The notes below the pieces were generated by a model, which made no database searches, was not told the origin of the DNA, and saw nothing but the letters and a program-made list of their open reading frames with translations. DNA of 64,000 nt from the NCBI RefSeq assembly GCF_022012475.1, contig NZ_JAKLWS010000001.1:460095-524094 (forward strand), read 5' to 3'. Positions 53,568 to 62,255 of the stretch are shown piece after piece. Positions within the stretch are counted from its first letter, which is position 1; each line of letters begins with the position of its first letter. The translations under genes and the position numbers were made by a program. This DNA is from Rhodohalobacter sulfatireducens. GTDB lineage: Bacteria > Bacteroidota > Rhodothermia > Balneolales > Balneolaceae.

Positions 53568-54683
53568 ATGCCTGCCGAATTTAGAGATATAACCGTTTTT
53601 ATTATCGACCCGAGGGTTCTGATCCGTCAGATGTTATCACGGGTAATGAGAGAAGAAACGGATGTTTCCAGCCTGATTGCACTCGAGAATAAACAGAATG
53701 ATGAAACACTCATAGAGATCGAAAATCACAATCCCGATCTCATATTATTGGGAATCGAATCTATCCAATCAAAAGAGTTTTGGCTGTTGAAGAGTATTAT
53801 CAATATGTATCCGGGAATTCCTGTTGTGCTTCTGACAACATTAACCCCACAGGGGGCCAGGGCGGCACTTACAGGATTAAAACTGGGTGCTGTGGAATAC
53901 CTTACAGTCCCTGATACTTCCCAGGGAGTTGTTTTTGCCGGGAGACACTTCAGAAAGAGGCTAACACCGTTGATAAAGGCACTGCCCAACTTAAATATGC
54001 GGGCCAATCTCGGGAATCAAATTGTCATATCCCAAACCTCATCTGTTGCCACTCAGAAAAAATTAAAACAGAAAGAAGATATTGAGTTGGTTGTAATAGG
54101 CGGTTGTTTAGGCGGAGTACAAACTCTTTATGATGTGATCTCGAGAATGAGTGAAATTTCCGTTCCTGTGATGATTTTACAGCATATGCCGAAAATTTAC
54201 ACCCGGGAACTGGCTGCAGATCTGGATGAGATTACGCCCTTAAACGTTCGTGAGGCCGAAGAGAACAGTATTTTGCTGCCCGGACAAGTATATGTGGCAC
54301 CGGGCGGATATCATACTGTTTTAAAAAGCAACTGGAGAAGAAATATGATAAACATTCATCGAGGACCGCGGGAGATAAAATACAGGCCATCTATTGATGT
54401 TCTCTTGCGTTCTGCAGTCAATGTTTATCAAAATCGCGTTATGGGAGTCTTTCTGTCAGGTGGGGGTAAAGATGGTGTTGATGGTGCTAAGGAGGTGCTT
54501 GAAGCCGGAGGCGAGATATTAGTTCAAAGTAAGAAGAGTGCAAGACTTTGGGATCTTCCGGGCAGTATTCAATCGCTGCATGTAAGTATAAATCAATATC
54601 ACAGCCATCAATTGGGTGAAGAAATTATCTCTCGATTGAAAGACCGTATGAGTACAGCCACCCATTCAAAAATGGTCAATTGA
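53568..54683 (+). CDS. CheB-like protein with Cys in the catalytic triad and a degenerate receiver
   Basis: A 371-residue protein laid out as receiver (about 8-130), linker and CheB methylesterase domain (about 172-365). In the receiver the acidic pair reads IIDPR, and the phospho-Asp position is Gly62 (LILLGIES), so phosphorylation there is impossible. In the catalytic domain, Ser164/His190/Asp286 of E. coli CheB correspond to Cys180 (IGGCLGG), His206 (LQHMP) and Asp302 (GGKDGVDG), with exactly the same spacing. No cheR, cheA or chemoreceptor gene is near; the next gene is a universal stress protein. It may be a non-chemotaxis, thiol-based esterase/amidase or a non-catalytic binder. Confidence 0.85.
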   Translation: MPAEFRDITVFIIDPRVLIRQMLSRVMREETDVSSLIALENKQNDETLIEIENHNPDLILLGIESIQSKEFWLLKSIINMYPGIPVVLLTTLTPQGARAALTGLKLGAVEYLTVPDTSQGVVFAGRHFRKRLTPLIKALPNLNMRANLGNQIVISQTSSVATQKKLKQKEDIELVVIGGCLGGVQTLYDVISRMSEISVPVMILQHMPKIYTRELAADLDEITPLNVREAEENSILLPGQVYVAPGGYHTVLKSNWRRNMINIHRGPREIKYRPSIDVLLRSAVNVYQNRVMGVFLSGGGKDGVDGAKEVLEAGGEILVQSKKSARLWDLPGSIQSLHVSINQYHSHQLGEEIISRLKDRMSTATHSKMVN

Positions 54684-54752
54684 AAAGAATGGGGTATTAA
54701 CATTAAATCATTTGAGATCAAAAAATAACGAGAACCATATGGAGGTAAGACG

Positions 54753-55607
54753 ATGATTAAACGAATTGTAGTAGCCCTCGATCCCGACCAGGATACACCG
54801 ATTGCAACGCGATATGCCATTCGCCTGGCCAAACGCTTTGATGCCAGTCTTACAGGTTTGGCTGTTGTGGATACATCTAATATTCAGCCCGTGATTAGTG
54901 TAGGAGCATATGGAACAGAAGTGTACGGACATCAAATTTGGGAAAAGATGGAAGAGGAGAGTAAGGAGATCGCCAAACGATTATTGGATTCATTTAGCGG
55001 TGCGGTTCAAAAAGCAGATGTGAAACATCGGAAAGTGACGCGGCATGGTGCTTCTTTTGAGATGATTGTTGAGGAGATGAAATATCATGACTTGCTGGTT
55101 GTGGGACGCGATTCTCACTTCTTTTATAATGAACCGGATAAAGATACCAAGACACTTGCCAATGTTGTGAAAAACGGAGTTTCCCCTACCCTGGTGGTAA
55201 CCGATGCCTACCATGATGTAGAGAAGTTGATGGTTGCATTCGACGGAAGTTCACCGGCGGCAAGATCGCTGCAGGCATTCGTACATCTGCTGCCGTACGG
55301 AAGTGATCTTGATATTGAACTTGTGAATGTAACGGCAAGTAATTCCAGCGAAGATGTTGGTGAGGCATCTGTAATTTTGAGCCAAGCCGAAAGTTACCTC
55401 AAAGAACATCGGTTCAGCTATGTAACCAAAGTTGTGCTTGATCCGGGCGACGTCGGTAAACGGCTGCTTGAGAGACAGTTAACCAAGAATCCGGACCTTG
55501 TAGTTATGGGTGCTCATTCAGTTTCAGCGCTGAGAAGAGCTACATTTGGCTCAACAACCCACTTTATGATTACAAAGAGCGAAGGACCGCTGTTCCTGAG
55601 CCCATAA
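54753..55607 (+). CDS. Universal stress protein, tandem Usp domains
   Basis: A 284-residue protein with two Usp folds (about 1-150 and 155-284). Each begins with a strand of the KRIVVALDPDQDT / KLMVAFDGSSPA type. The ATP-binding loop of the second domain is VVMGAHSVSALRRATFGSTT, close to the G-x2-G-x9-GST pattern; the first domain has VVGRDSHFF with a less clear loop. A GGAGGT SD precedes the ATG by 7 nt. It follows the CheB-like gene by 69 nt, and an intrinsic terminator ends the transcript. By family it is made under starvation or stress; the partner is unknown. Confidence 0.9.
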   Translation: MIKRIVVALDPDQDTPIATRYAIRLAKRFDASLTGLAVVDTSNIQPVISVGAYGTEVYGHQIWEKMEEESKEIAKRLLDSFSGAVQKADVKHRKVTRHGASFEMIVEEMKYHDLLVVGRDSHFFYNEPDKDTKTLANVVKNGVSPTLVVTDAYHDVEKLMVAFDGSSPAARSLQAFVHLLPYGSDLDIELVNVTASNSSEDVGEASVILSQAESYLKEHRFSYVTKVVLDPGDVGKRLLERQLTKNPDLVVMGAHSVSALRRATFGSTTHFMITKSEGPLFLSP

Positions 55608-55668
55608 ATACCGGACAAATTCAGAGAGATAATATCTTGAGCCCCTGTCGGGGTGGGGTGAAAGTTGG

Positions 55669-55701
55669 ATCCGTCCTGAATCATCAGGGCGGATTTTTTT
55701 T
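55669..55701 (+). terminator. Intrinsic terminator after universal stress protein
   Basis: ATCCGTCCTGA (55669-55679) pairs with TCAGGGCGGAT (55684-55694) around a four-base loop, followed by a run of eight T. A smaller GCCCCTGTCGGGGT hairpin lies just before it. Confidence 0.9.
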
Positions 55702-56163
55702 CAAGCCTAAAACACGATAAAGCTATCTTCTTTAAAACATATGAAGGTATTGGAGATCATTATCGTAAGCATTCGAGATAATAAAAGAAAAATACTTTCT
55801 AAAATTCTCCATTGAGAGGCTCTGAGGTATTTTAAATTGAAAACCTGTTTTCGTGGTAAAAAATGTAATCTTCGTTTGGTTGTTTATTTTACCACAGCTT
55901 TTTGAATGGGGAAGAGAACCTGCCTGCGCTGAAGCTTCGGAAAACAGGCGGAGTGAGCACGGAATGGACTGTTGCTTATAGATTGCAGCTTTGCATGTAA
56001 GCTTATGATTGAAAATCCAGTTTCTTTTCCTTCGCTGCACCCCTAACGTGTCGGTGCAGGCTTTTCGAAGGCGTATACTCCTCAACTAAGCAATTATCTC
56101 TCAGGTTAACCAGTTAGTTTTTCGAATGATTAAACTCACTTCCTTATATCAAATTCAGGATGA
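55702..56163. other. Intergenic repeat-like DNA, no gene
   Basis: About 460 bases between convergent genes. A hairpin forms from CCTTCG with inner GCACC (near 56029-56044) and GGTGC with CGAAGG (near 56051-56070), and GCCTGC/ACAGGC segments lie near 55920-55953. A 117-codon minus-strand frame across this DNA has an improbable composition and is not a gene. The region looks like old dispersed repeats. Confidence 0.45.
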
Positions 56164-56562
56164 TTACGATCGCAGCCTGGGGGTTTGATCAAAATACTCT
56201 TTCCATTCATTATCCAGGTCCTTCACAATATCACTGACTTCACCCTTTGCTTCACGAACGGTAATTCCAATAACCTGATTGAGAGCCGCTCTTGCCTGGT
56301 TTTCATCGAAACTAAACTTATCCCGGAGGTTTTCGATGCACTGCTCAGGCAGAATATTGTCTTGTTCCTGCGGATCGCCATGCAGGGTTTCGTAATCCAG
56401 GTAATCCGGTAATTGAGCTGCAAATTCACGCGCCTCCTGGTCCGTCAGTGAGCTGGAGATCATTCCTAAAATAGCTTTCGTGACCTCACCTGCCTGGTCC
56501 TGCGTATGTACAAAATCCAACGTTTCAATTATCTCCTGATATGAATCCGTTATTTGCATCAT
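56164..56562 (-). CDS. DUF2267 domain protein (second copy)
   Basis: A 132-residue helical protein of the DUF2267 family. It has the typical pair of helical repeats: AILGMISSSLTDQEAREFAAQLPDYL and RDKFSFDENQARAALNQVIGITVREAKGEVSDI. It is more distant from the copy at 11581, which has a different first half. A start at the second Met is equally possible. It lies beside the universal stress protein, as often seen for this family. Function unknown. Confidence 0.82.
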   Translation of the reverse strand: MMQITDSYQEIIETLDFVHTQDQAGEVTKAILGMISSSLTDQEAREFAAQLPDYLDYETLHGDPQEQDNILPEQCIENLRDKFSFDENQARAALNQVIGITVREAKGEVSDIVKDLDNEWKEYFDQTPRLRS

Positions 56563-56817
56563 GGGAATTGAAGATTTATGAACCTTTCCATCTTACTTAT
56601 TAAACATGTGTAATATTGGCATCATTTCAATGCAATTGAGATCTATTACAGGCTTGATTCAAACCCATTTTGAATTCCCCTAAAAGGTTTATCAATCATA
56701 AATACGCATTCAACCTTTGAATCTGCGCATTCGTCGGGATGAAATTGTTGCGGGACGTTGTCAATCCTACATTTCTAATAGCTACTTAAGCAACAATAAC
56801 AATTAAATCACAAGAAA

Positions 56818-57405
56818 ATGAAAACAAGAATTAGTTTACTCACAATAGCACTGACAATATTAGCACTGAACGTTACCGCTCAAAATAATCAGGATCGATG
56901 GGCTTTTGAACTTTCAACCGGCGCATCGTATGCAACCACAGAACTCGGGGACGCAAACCTGAAGGCAGGTCCCGCAATTGAAGGAACATTCTACTATCGG
57001 TTCTTGGAACACACGAGTATTTACCTCGGCTGGGGATGGAAAAAGTTTGGATCGAATCAATCCTTTGCAGGCAATAACATGGATTTTGAAGAAACCGGTT
57101 ATACCTACGGCCTTCAATTTAAACACCCATTGGCTGGAACAAGATTACATTATGTAGTTCGGGCCGGTGGAATCTACAACCATGTTGAAATCGAAAATAA
57201 TGCAGGAGACATCGTATCTGATACCGGACATGGATTCGGATGGCAAGCCGCCGGTGGTTTCGAGGTTCCCCTTGGACGATCATGGACTCTTATTCCAACT
57301 CTTAAATACAGCTCTCTTTCAAGAGACTTTGAATCCGGCACAGACAGATTCAGTTCCGATCTGAACTACCTGTCAACACAAATCGGATTCTCAAAAACTT
57401 TTTGA
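56818..57405 (+). CDS. Outer-membrane beta-barrel protein
   Basis: A 195-residue exported protein. The signal peptide ends near residue 22 (LTILALNVTAQ). The mature part has eight alternating amphipathic strands with aromatic girdles (YYRFLEHTSIYLGWGW, TYGLQFKHPL, LHYVVRAGGIYNH), and the C-terminus is Phe, the usual barrel-assembly signal. It resembles small opacity/OmpX-like barrels. A stem-loop lies 60 nt downstream. Confidence 0.8.
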   Translation: MKTRISLLTIALTILALNVTAQNNQDRWAFELSTGASYATTELGDANLKAGPAIEGTFYYRFLEHTSIYLGWGWKKFGSNQSFAGNNMDFEETGYTYGLQFKHPLAGTRLHYVVRAGGIYNHVEIENNAGDIVSDTGHGFGWQAAGGFEVPLGRSWTLIPTLKYSSLSRDFESGTDRFSSDLNYLSTQIGFSKTF

Positions 57406-57467
57406 ATCAAATATCAAAAAACGCTTTGTGATTTAACCTGAGCGCGGGATAAGAAAGTTGAAAATCA

Positions 57468-57515
57468 AATCCCCTCCTACCTGCCCTCGATACTTCGGGG
57501 TGTTAGGAGGGGATT
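57468..57515. terminator. Long stem-loop after beta-barrel gene
   Basis: AATCCCCTCCTA (57468-57479) pairs exactly with TAGGAGGGGATT (57504-57515), with a second CCTCGATACTTCGGGG hairpin in the loop. No T-run follows, so it may be a Rho-independent terminator of the weak kind or a dispersed palindromic repeat. Confidence 0.5.
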
Positions 57516-57598
57516 CAACTATTCCAAAGATTAATATTCTTATTCCGAGTTCATATTATTTAATAAAATCAAGCAGAGCAGTACATTGAAGGTACACC

Positions 57599-58660
57599 AT
57601 GGCTTTTCAAAAATTACATAGCATTATTCCGTTTCGAAAGCTCTTTTTCCTATTGCTGAGCGTTGCGCTTTCACTGCAAATCATCATTATATCATACAAC
57701 CATTTCAGCGGATTTTACACGATTGAAACCGCTGCAGAAGCAATCATTCGATTGAGCTGGGGTACGTTTTTAAGCTTAATTGCCGCTTTCATGCTAGCCT
57801 ATCCTGATCTCTACCTGATTCGTAAACTAAATATCAAGTATCCCTGGAAGAAAAATGGGGTTCTGCGGAGCTCAATACAACTTATTTTTTCCATTCTGAT
57901 TGGGGTGATCATTGCGGTTTTTATTACAACTGTTGCACACCTTATCAATCCGTATGAAGAGGACCTGCTTACCACCTATGTTTTCAACTCTATTGTACTG
58001 GCCGTTTGCAACGTTGCCATACTGATCATATTTGAGGCATGGATCTTCTTTATTGCTGAGTCGGAAGCAGAAAAGCGCAACGAGGAACTGATGAAAGAAC
58101 TGACACAAATTCGGTTTGAAGTTCTGAAAAATCAGATGAATCCACACTTTATGTTCAACAGCCTGAATGTTTTAACAGGATTGATAGAAACCGATCCGGA
58201 AAAATCACAGCGCTTTATCGAAGAGTTTTCAAGCATCTACCGGTATGTGTTAGATACGATAGAGCAACATGTTGTATCTCTTGAAAAAGAGTTGGAATTT
58301 GCACGTTCATATATGTATTTGCAACAGATTCGGCATGGGGAATATTTGAATTTTAGTGTCAACATACGGTCAGAATTGTTATCGTACTATTTGCCGCCAT
58401 TGTCATTGCAGGTGGTTTTGGAGAATGCCATTAAGCACAACCAGGTAAGCGGTGAAAAACCACTACACATTGAAATATTTGATGAAGAGAATAATTTAGT
58501 TATTACCAACTCGCTTCAACCTAAAATGACATTTGGAAAATCCACCGGAATAGGACAGCAAAATTTGATAAAGCGGTATTCAATGATCTGTTCAAGAGTA
58601 CCGGAGTTCCATGTAGGTACAGATCAATACAGGGTAGTACTGCCATTGATTGAGGAGTGA
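57599..58660 (+). CDS. LytS/YehU-type sensor histidine kinase
   Basis: A 353-residue membrane kinase with four predicted helices in the first 155 residues and no large periplasmic sensor. A short coiled linker follows. The His_kinase domain carries LKNQMNPHFMFNSLNVL with the phospho-acceptor His183, LEKELEFARSYMYLQQIRHGE, and the ATP-binding box LPPLSLQVVLENAIKHNQ. The C-terminal glycine-rich lid (FGKSTGIGQQNL) is present. It pairs with the LytTR regulator 124 nt downstream. Confidence 0.93.
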   Translation: MAFQKLHSIIPFRKLFFLLLSVALSLQIIIISYNHFSGFYTIETAAEAIIRLSWGTFLSLIAAFMLAYPDLYLIRKLNIKYPWKKNGVLRSSIQLIFSILIGVIIAVFITTVAHLINPYEEDLLTTYVFNSIVLAVCNVAILIIFEAWIFFIAESEAEKRNEELMKELTQIRFEVLKNQMNPHFMFNSLNVLTGLIETDPEKSQRFIEEFSSIYRYVLDTIEQHVVSLEKELEFARSYMYLQQIRHGEYLNFSVNIRSELLSYYLPPLSLQVVLENAIKHNQVSGEKPLHIEIFDEENNLVITNSLQPKMTFGKSTGIGQQNLIKRYSMICSRVPEFHVGTDQYRVVLPLIEE

Positions 58661-58784
58661 AAAATGCTCCTTTGAGGGTGGAGGAAAATCAATAGAGTTT
58701 TGGAGGAGTTCGCTCAATGAACACCCTTCCCGGCTAAAGCCGTACTCCCCTCAAGGGGAAAAATAATAAAAAACCTATAACGAC

Positions 58785-59540
58785 ATGAAAGTCCTGATTA
58801 TAGAAGACGAATCGATTGCAGCAAAGCGACTTGAAGAGATGCTCAAGGAAATTGAGGTTGAATGCGAGGTGCTGGCAAAAATCGGTTCGGTGAAAGAGTC
58901 TGTTAAATGGCTTTCAAGTTACGAGGCAGATCTCATATTTCTTGATATACAGCTATCAGACGGACTCAGCTTTTCGATTTTTGAACAGGTAAGGATTACC
59001 ACCCCAATTATCTTTACCACGGCCTACGACCAATATGCAATTAAAGCGTTCCGCTTAAACAGTATTGCGTATCTGCTCAAACCGATCAGGAAGAGAGAAC
59101 TGGAGGAGAGCCTGCAAAAATATAACACCATGCGGAAGGCATTTTCGGTAGATGTGGATAAGCTGATGGCCGCATTTTCCGACCAGGCGAAAGTGTATAA
59201 AGAACGATTTTTAATTCGAATCGGTGACATGCTGAAAAAAGTAACTGCAGATGAAGTGGCATACATATTTGCAGAGGATAAAAGCGTGTACCTGGTAACC
59301 CTCGATGACAAAAAACTGCCCGTTGACTATTCTCTGGATGCCCTCGAAGAGGAACTTGACCCCAATAAATTTTTCAGGGTTCATCGCGGATTGATCGTAA
59401 ACATCGAATCAATTGAAAATATGATGGCATGGACCCGAAGCCGTGTAAAACTTGAGCTAAAACCGAGAACCGGCAAAAATATTGATACCATCGTAAGTAC
59501 CAGCAGGTCAGGTGATTTTAAAGAGTGGATGAATCGTTGA
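58785..59540 (+). CDS. LytTR-family response regulator
   Basis: A 251-residue regulator. The receiver (about 1-120) has IIEDESIAAKRL with acidic residues, the phospho-acceptor Asp54 in LIFLDIQLSDG, and the switch Thr and Lys (FTTAYDQYAI, LLKPI). The LytTR DNA-binding domain (about 145-250) contains ADEVAYIFAEDKSVYLVT and FFRVHRGLIVNIESI. It works with the upstream LytS-type kinase; targets are unknown. A CCCCTcaAGGGG palindrome lies 27 nt before the ATG. Confidence 0.95.
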   Translation: MKVLIIEDESIAAKRLEEMLKEIEVECEVLAKIGSVKESVKWLSSYEADLIFLDIQLSDGLSFSIFEQVRITTPIIFTTAYDQYAIKAFRLNSIAYLLKPIRKRELEESLQKYNTMRKAFSVDVDKLMAAFSDQAKVYKERFLIRIGDMLKKVTADEVAYIFAEDKSVYLVTLDDKKLPVDYSLDALEEELDPNKFFRVHRGLIVNIESIENMMAWTRSRVKLELKPRTGKNIDTIVSTSRSGDFKEWMNR

Positions 59541-59582
59541 GTTTATGAACTGCCTTGACACATCTGTAACCAGGATTGAATA

Positions 59583-60353
59583 ATGCCAATATTCCGCTAT
59601 CTCAAAAGAAAATGGCTCTTGTACCGGTCATTCCCAGAATCATGGCAAGGGATACTTGACAGGAGTGTTCCTTATTATGGTCAGCTTCCAGAAGGCCTGA
59701 AAAAGACGCTTCGAAATCATGTTGTGATTTTTTTGGATGAAAAGCTATTCGAAGGATGTAATGGCCTGGAGATGACAGAAGAGAAAAAGGTGATCATCTC
59801 TGCCTATGCCTGTATTCTTCTTTTGGGTGAGCCGGCCGGGTATTATCCCGATTTGCAATCCATTCTCGTTTACCCGGATGATTACCTGGCACCGGTTCGG
59901 GAGGAAGGTGAAGGCGGGATTGTCAGCGAGGGAACACAGGCGCGGAAGGGAGAATCGTGGGATTTGGGCAGCATCGTGCTTTCCTGGGATGATATTCGGG
60001 AAAATATCGAAAATCAGTCGTCAGGCCAGAATCTGGTATTTCATGAGTTTGCCCATCAGCTGGATGAATATTACGGGCTGACGGCAGGCATTGGAGAATA
60101 CGGTGAAATCTATCGTGATGATGAATGGACACATATCCTGGCTGCTGCTTACCGCACTCTGCAGCGCAAGAGCCGAAGCAGAACGCAGTGTGTGCTTGAT
60201 CCATATGGAGCAACAGACCCAGCCGAGCTTTTTTCAGTGGCTACCGAAGCCTTTTTCCTGAAACCTCGTAAACTGAGTGGGGAGTTTCCGAAGCTATATG
60301 ATGTTCTAAAATCGTTTTATAATCTTGATCCCGGTTTGTTTGTCCCATTGTAA
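59583..60353 (+). CDS. mtfA: MtfA-like zinc-dependent peptidase
   Basis: A 256-residue protein of the MtfA family (which in E. coli is a zinc aminopeptidase that binds Mlc). The zinc site HEFAHQLD is at residues 154-161 (HExxH), with a third ligand probably the Glu in DPAELFSVATEAFF. The central strand region YPDDYLAPVREEG is typical. It follows the LytTR gene by 42 nt and may be cotranscribed. A GAGCCGG hairpin comes immediately after the stop, and a decayed duplicate of the last ~85 bases lies downstream at 60494. Confidence 0.88.
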   Translation: MPIFRYLKRKWLLYRSFPESWQGILDRSVPYYGQLPEGLKKTLRNHVVIFLDEKLFEGCNGLEMTEEKKVIISAYACILLLGEPAGYYPDLQSILVYPDDYLAPVREEGEGGIVSEGTQARKGESWDLGSIVLSWDDIRENIENQSSGQNLVFHEFAHQLDEYYGLTAGIGEYGEIYRDDEWTHILAAAYRTLQRKSRSRTQCVLDPYGATDPAELFSVATEAFFLKPRKLSGEFPKLYDVLKSFYNLDPGLFVPL

Positions 60354-60493
60354 CCCGGCTCGCTGAGCCGGAAAACGCTTGATGAGCAAATCGTAGTATC
60401 GGTTTGGATTCGATGATTAAATATGAACATTATTATCATCTTTGAATTTTGCTAAAAAACATCAGTTTTCGACTCAAAGTGACCTCTCCCATT

Positions 60494-60577
60494 AGCTGAG
60501 AGAGGAGTTTCCGAAGCTATTTGATGTTCAAAATCGTTTTATAATATTTCCCCGAGTTTGTTTATTGCCCAATAAGA
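60494..60577 (+). pseudogene. Decayed duplicate of the mtfA 3' end
   Basis: GGAGTTTCCGAAGCTATTTG at 60504 repeats the mtfA sequence at 60281 with one substitution in the first 20 bases, and similarity runs on through the equivalent of the last 24 codons to the stop. Single-base deletions break the frame. The offset between copies is 223 bases. It is best explained as what is left of a tandem mtfA duplication. Confidence 0.75.
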
Positions 60578-60610
60578 TCCGCGAAGTATCCATAATCTTC
60601 GCGGATTTCG
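60576..60610 (+). terminator. Stem-loop after mtfA relic
   Basis: GATCCGCGAAG (60576-60586) pairs with CTTCGCGGATT (60597-60607), followed by a short T stretch. Another hairpin (CCTCTC...GAGAGAGG, 60483-60506) lies just upstream. They probably end the two-component/mtfA transcript. Confidence 0.6.
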
Positions 60611-60674
60611 AAAAAATGCGAGTTAATTGCGTGACTGCCAAACGAAATGACTGTTAAAGATTTAATCCAAAAAA

Positions 60675-61340
60675 ATGTCTTCAACCTTTATTCCACTACC
60701 CGACTTCCGTGAATATCCACCCGAGGAGATGAAAAAACGGGCTGCTGATTTTTATGAGGAGATCAAAAGACGCCGAACCGTTCGGGATTTTTCGGGTCGG
60801 CAGGTTCCAATCGAAGTTATAAAAAATGCGATCAAAGCTGCCGGTACTGCACCCAATGGAGCGAATTTACAACCCTGGCACTTTGTGGTGGTTTCTGATC
60901 CTGATGTGAAAAAGAAAATTCGGGCAGAGGCCGAGAAAACCGAGAAAGCGTTTTACCATGAAAAAGCACCTGACGAATGGCTGGAGGCACTGGATCACCT
61001 GGGAACGGATGAACACAAACCTTACCTGGAAACCGCGCCTTATTTGATTGTTATCTTCTCAAAAAAATATGGGCTGACTGAAAATGGCGAAAAAATTCAG
61101 CACTACTATGTGAAAGAATCGGTGGGAATTGCCACCGGTATGTTGATTACCGCCCTCCACCACTCAGGCCTTGCAACACTCACGCATACACCGAATCCGA
61201 TGAAATTTCTGAATGAGATATTGGATCGCCCCACAAACGAAAGAGCCTATTTAATTTTGGTGACCGGCTACCCGGTAGAGGATGCCAAAGTACCGGAGAT
61301 CACAAAAAAATCTCTTGAAGAAATTGCAACATTCGTATGA
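60675..61340 (+). CDS. Nitroreductase-family flavoprotein, iodotyrosine-deiodinase-like
   Basis: A 221-residue FMN protein. [18 protein letters not shown] holds the FMN-phosphate-binding arginines, and [19 protein letters not shown] and [21 protein letters not shown] (around 61107-61169) continue the fold. The active-site lid residues that recognise the iodotyrosine zwitterion in iodotyrosine deiodinase (Glu, Tyr, Lys) align with Glu90, Tyr94 and Lys115, the last in HKPYLETAP. This makes a halotyrosine dehalogenase or closely related enzyme more likely than a generic nitroreductase. It is coupled (4-nt overlap) to the following small membrane protein. Confidence 0.88.
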   Translation: MSSTFIPLPDFREYPPEEMKKRAADFYEEIKRRRTVRDFSGRQVPIEVIKNAIKAAGTAPNGANLQPWHFVVVSDPDVKKKIRAEAEKTEKAFYHEKAPDEWLEALDHLGTDEHKPYLETAPYLIVIFSKKYGLTENGEKIQHYYVKESVGIATGMLITALHHSGLATLTHTPNPMKFLNEILDRPTNERAYLILVTGYPVEDAKVPEITKKSLEEIATFV

Positions 61341-61846
61341 TGGAAAAAGTCAACCAGTTCAAATCGGTACAGAAATGCAAACAGCCCTTCATGTGGGTTA
61401 TCATAGTCGGTATTGCATTATTCATATGGTATAGCATTTTTCAGCAGATTGTATTGGGCAATCCGATTGGCAATAACCCGGCACCGGATCTAGTGTTGAT
61501 CATCATCTGGATGGTTATTGGAATTGGATTTCCTCTGGCACTTTTTGCAATGAAGCTGATTATCAAGATCGACTCAGAAAATTTTTCCTACCGTTTGTTT
61601 CCGCTTCATTTCAGAATGCATTCTTATCGGCTTGATGATATTGAATCGATGGAGGTAGTTACATACAGGCCCATTTTAGATTTTGGAGGGTGGGGAATCC
61701 GCTGGGGACGCAAGGGCAAGGGATACATCATAAGCGGAAAAAAGGGAGTGAAAGTTCAATTCAGAGCCGGCAGGCCGGTCTATTTTTCATCCGATGAACC
61801 GGAGGAGGTTGTAAGGGCTTATAGAAATTTATCACCGGCATCGTAA
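61337..61846 (+). CDS. Small membrane protein (DUF6141-like)
   Basis: A 169-residue protein with two N-terminal membrane helices (about 18-37 and 51-75) and a C-terminal PH-like beta domain: [24 protein letters not shown], then [30 protein letters not shown] (around 61675-61767). The GGWGIRxG pattern is typical of small membrane PH-domain proteins. It overlaps the deiodinase-like gene by 4 nt. Function unknown. Confidence 0.75.
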   Translation: MMEKVNQFKSVQKCKQPFMWVIIVGIALFIWYSIFQQIVLGNPIGNNPAPDLVLIIIWMVIGIGFPLALFAMKLIIKIDSENFSYRLFPLHFRMHSYRLDDIESMEVVTYRPILDFGGWGIRWGRKGKGYIISGKKGVKVQFRAGRPVYFSSDEPEEVVRAYRNLSPAS

Positions 61847-61932
61847 AGTTCTTTAGCCACTAAAGCACAAAAACACGAAAGAAGAGTAGTATTGTAGTAT
61901 AGCCTTTTCTTCCAACATACCTTCAGAGCCCT

Positions 61933-61969
61933 ACACTAGCGCAAGTTTGCAACTTGTGCTGTATCGATG
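61933..61969. repeat. REP-like hairpin repeat, copy 1
   Basis: A 37-base unit starting ACACTAGCGCAAG, with GCGCAAGTTTGCAACTTGTGC (61939-61959, 21 bases, shown here in parts: GCGCAAGTT, TGC, AACTTGTGC) forming a hairpin. Copy 2 lies at 62060. A second hairpin (CAAGTTACAAACTTG, 61974-61988) follows copy 1. Confidence 0.7.
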
Positions 61970-62059
61970 GGTCCAAGTTACAAACTTGAACCAGCAGGTG
62001 AGGTATGTGTATTAGAATTGGTAAAAGCTACAAAAGTGTTCCTGCAAAATATTTTCACT

Positions 62060-62096
62060 ACACTAGCGCAAGATTGCATTTTGTGCTATGTCGATG
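62060..62096. repeat. REP-like hairpin repeat, copy 2
   Basis: Direct repeat of the unit at 61933, differing at about six of 37 positions, including compensating losses in the stem (GCGCAAGAT with ATTTTGTGC). The pair lies in the 400-bp gap before pgm, which otherwise holds no gene. Confidence 0.65.
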
Positions 62097-62255
62097 CAAA
62101 AAAATTTCTTCATGCCAGTAAATACATGTAATCAGTCTGATTAAAAAAAGATTAAGATACTATCGTGTACTTGCCATTCTAAGTATTATCAATCATTTTC
62201 GTGGATAGATAATCTATCATAAAAAAAGCATTCAGAACCTAACGGGAGGACCATT

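Noticed and set aside
55732..56085. 117-codon minus-strand open frame
   Set aside because: Composition is unlike a protein, no SD or family, and it covers hairpin-forming repeat DNA next to a terminator.
61933..62096. CRISPR-like repeats
   Set aside because: Only two copies, spaced by about 90 bases, with palindromic REP structure and no cas genes.
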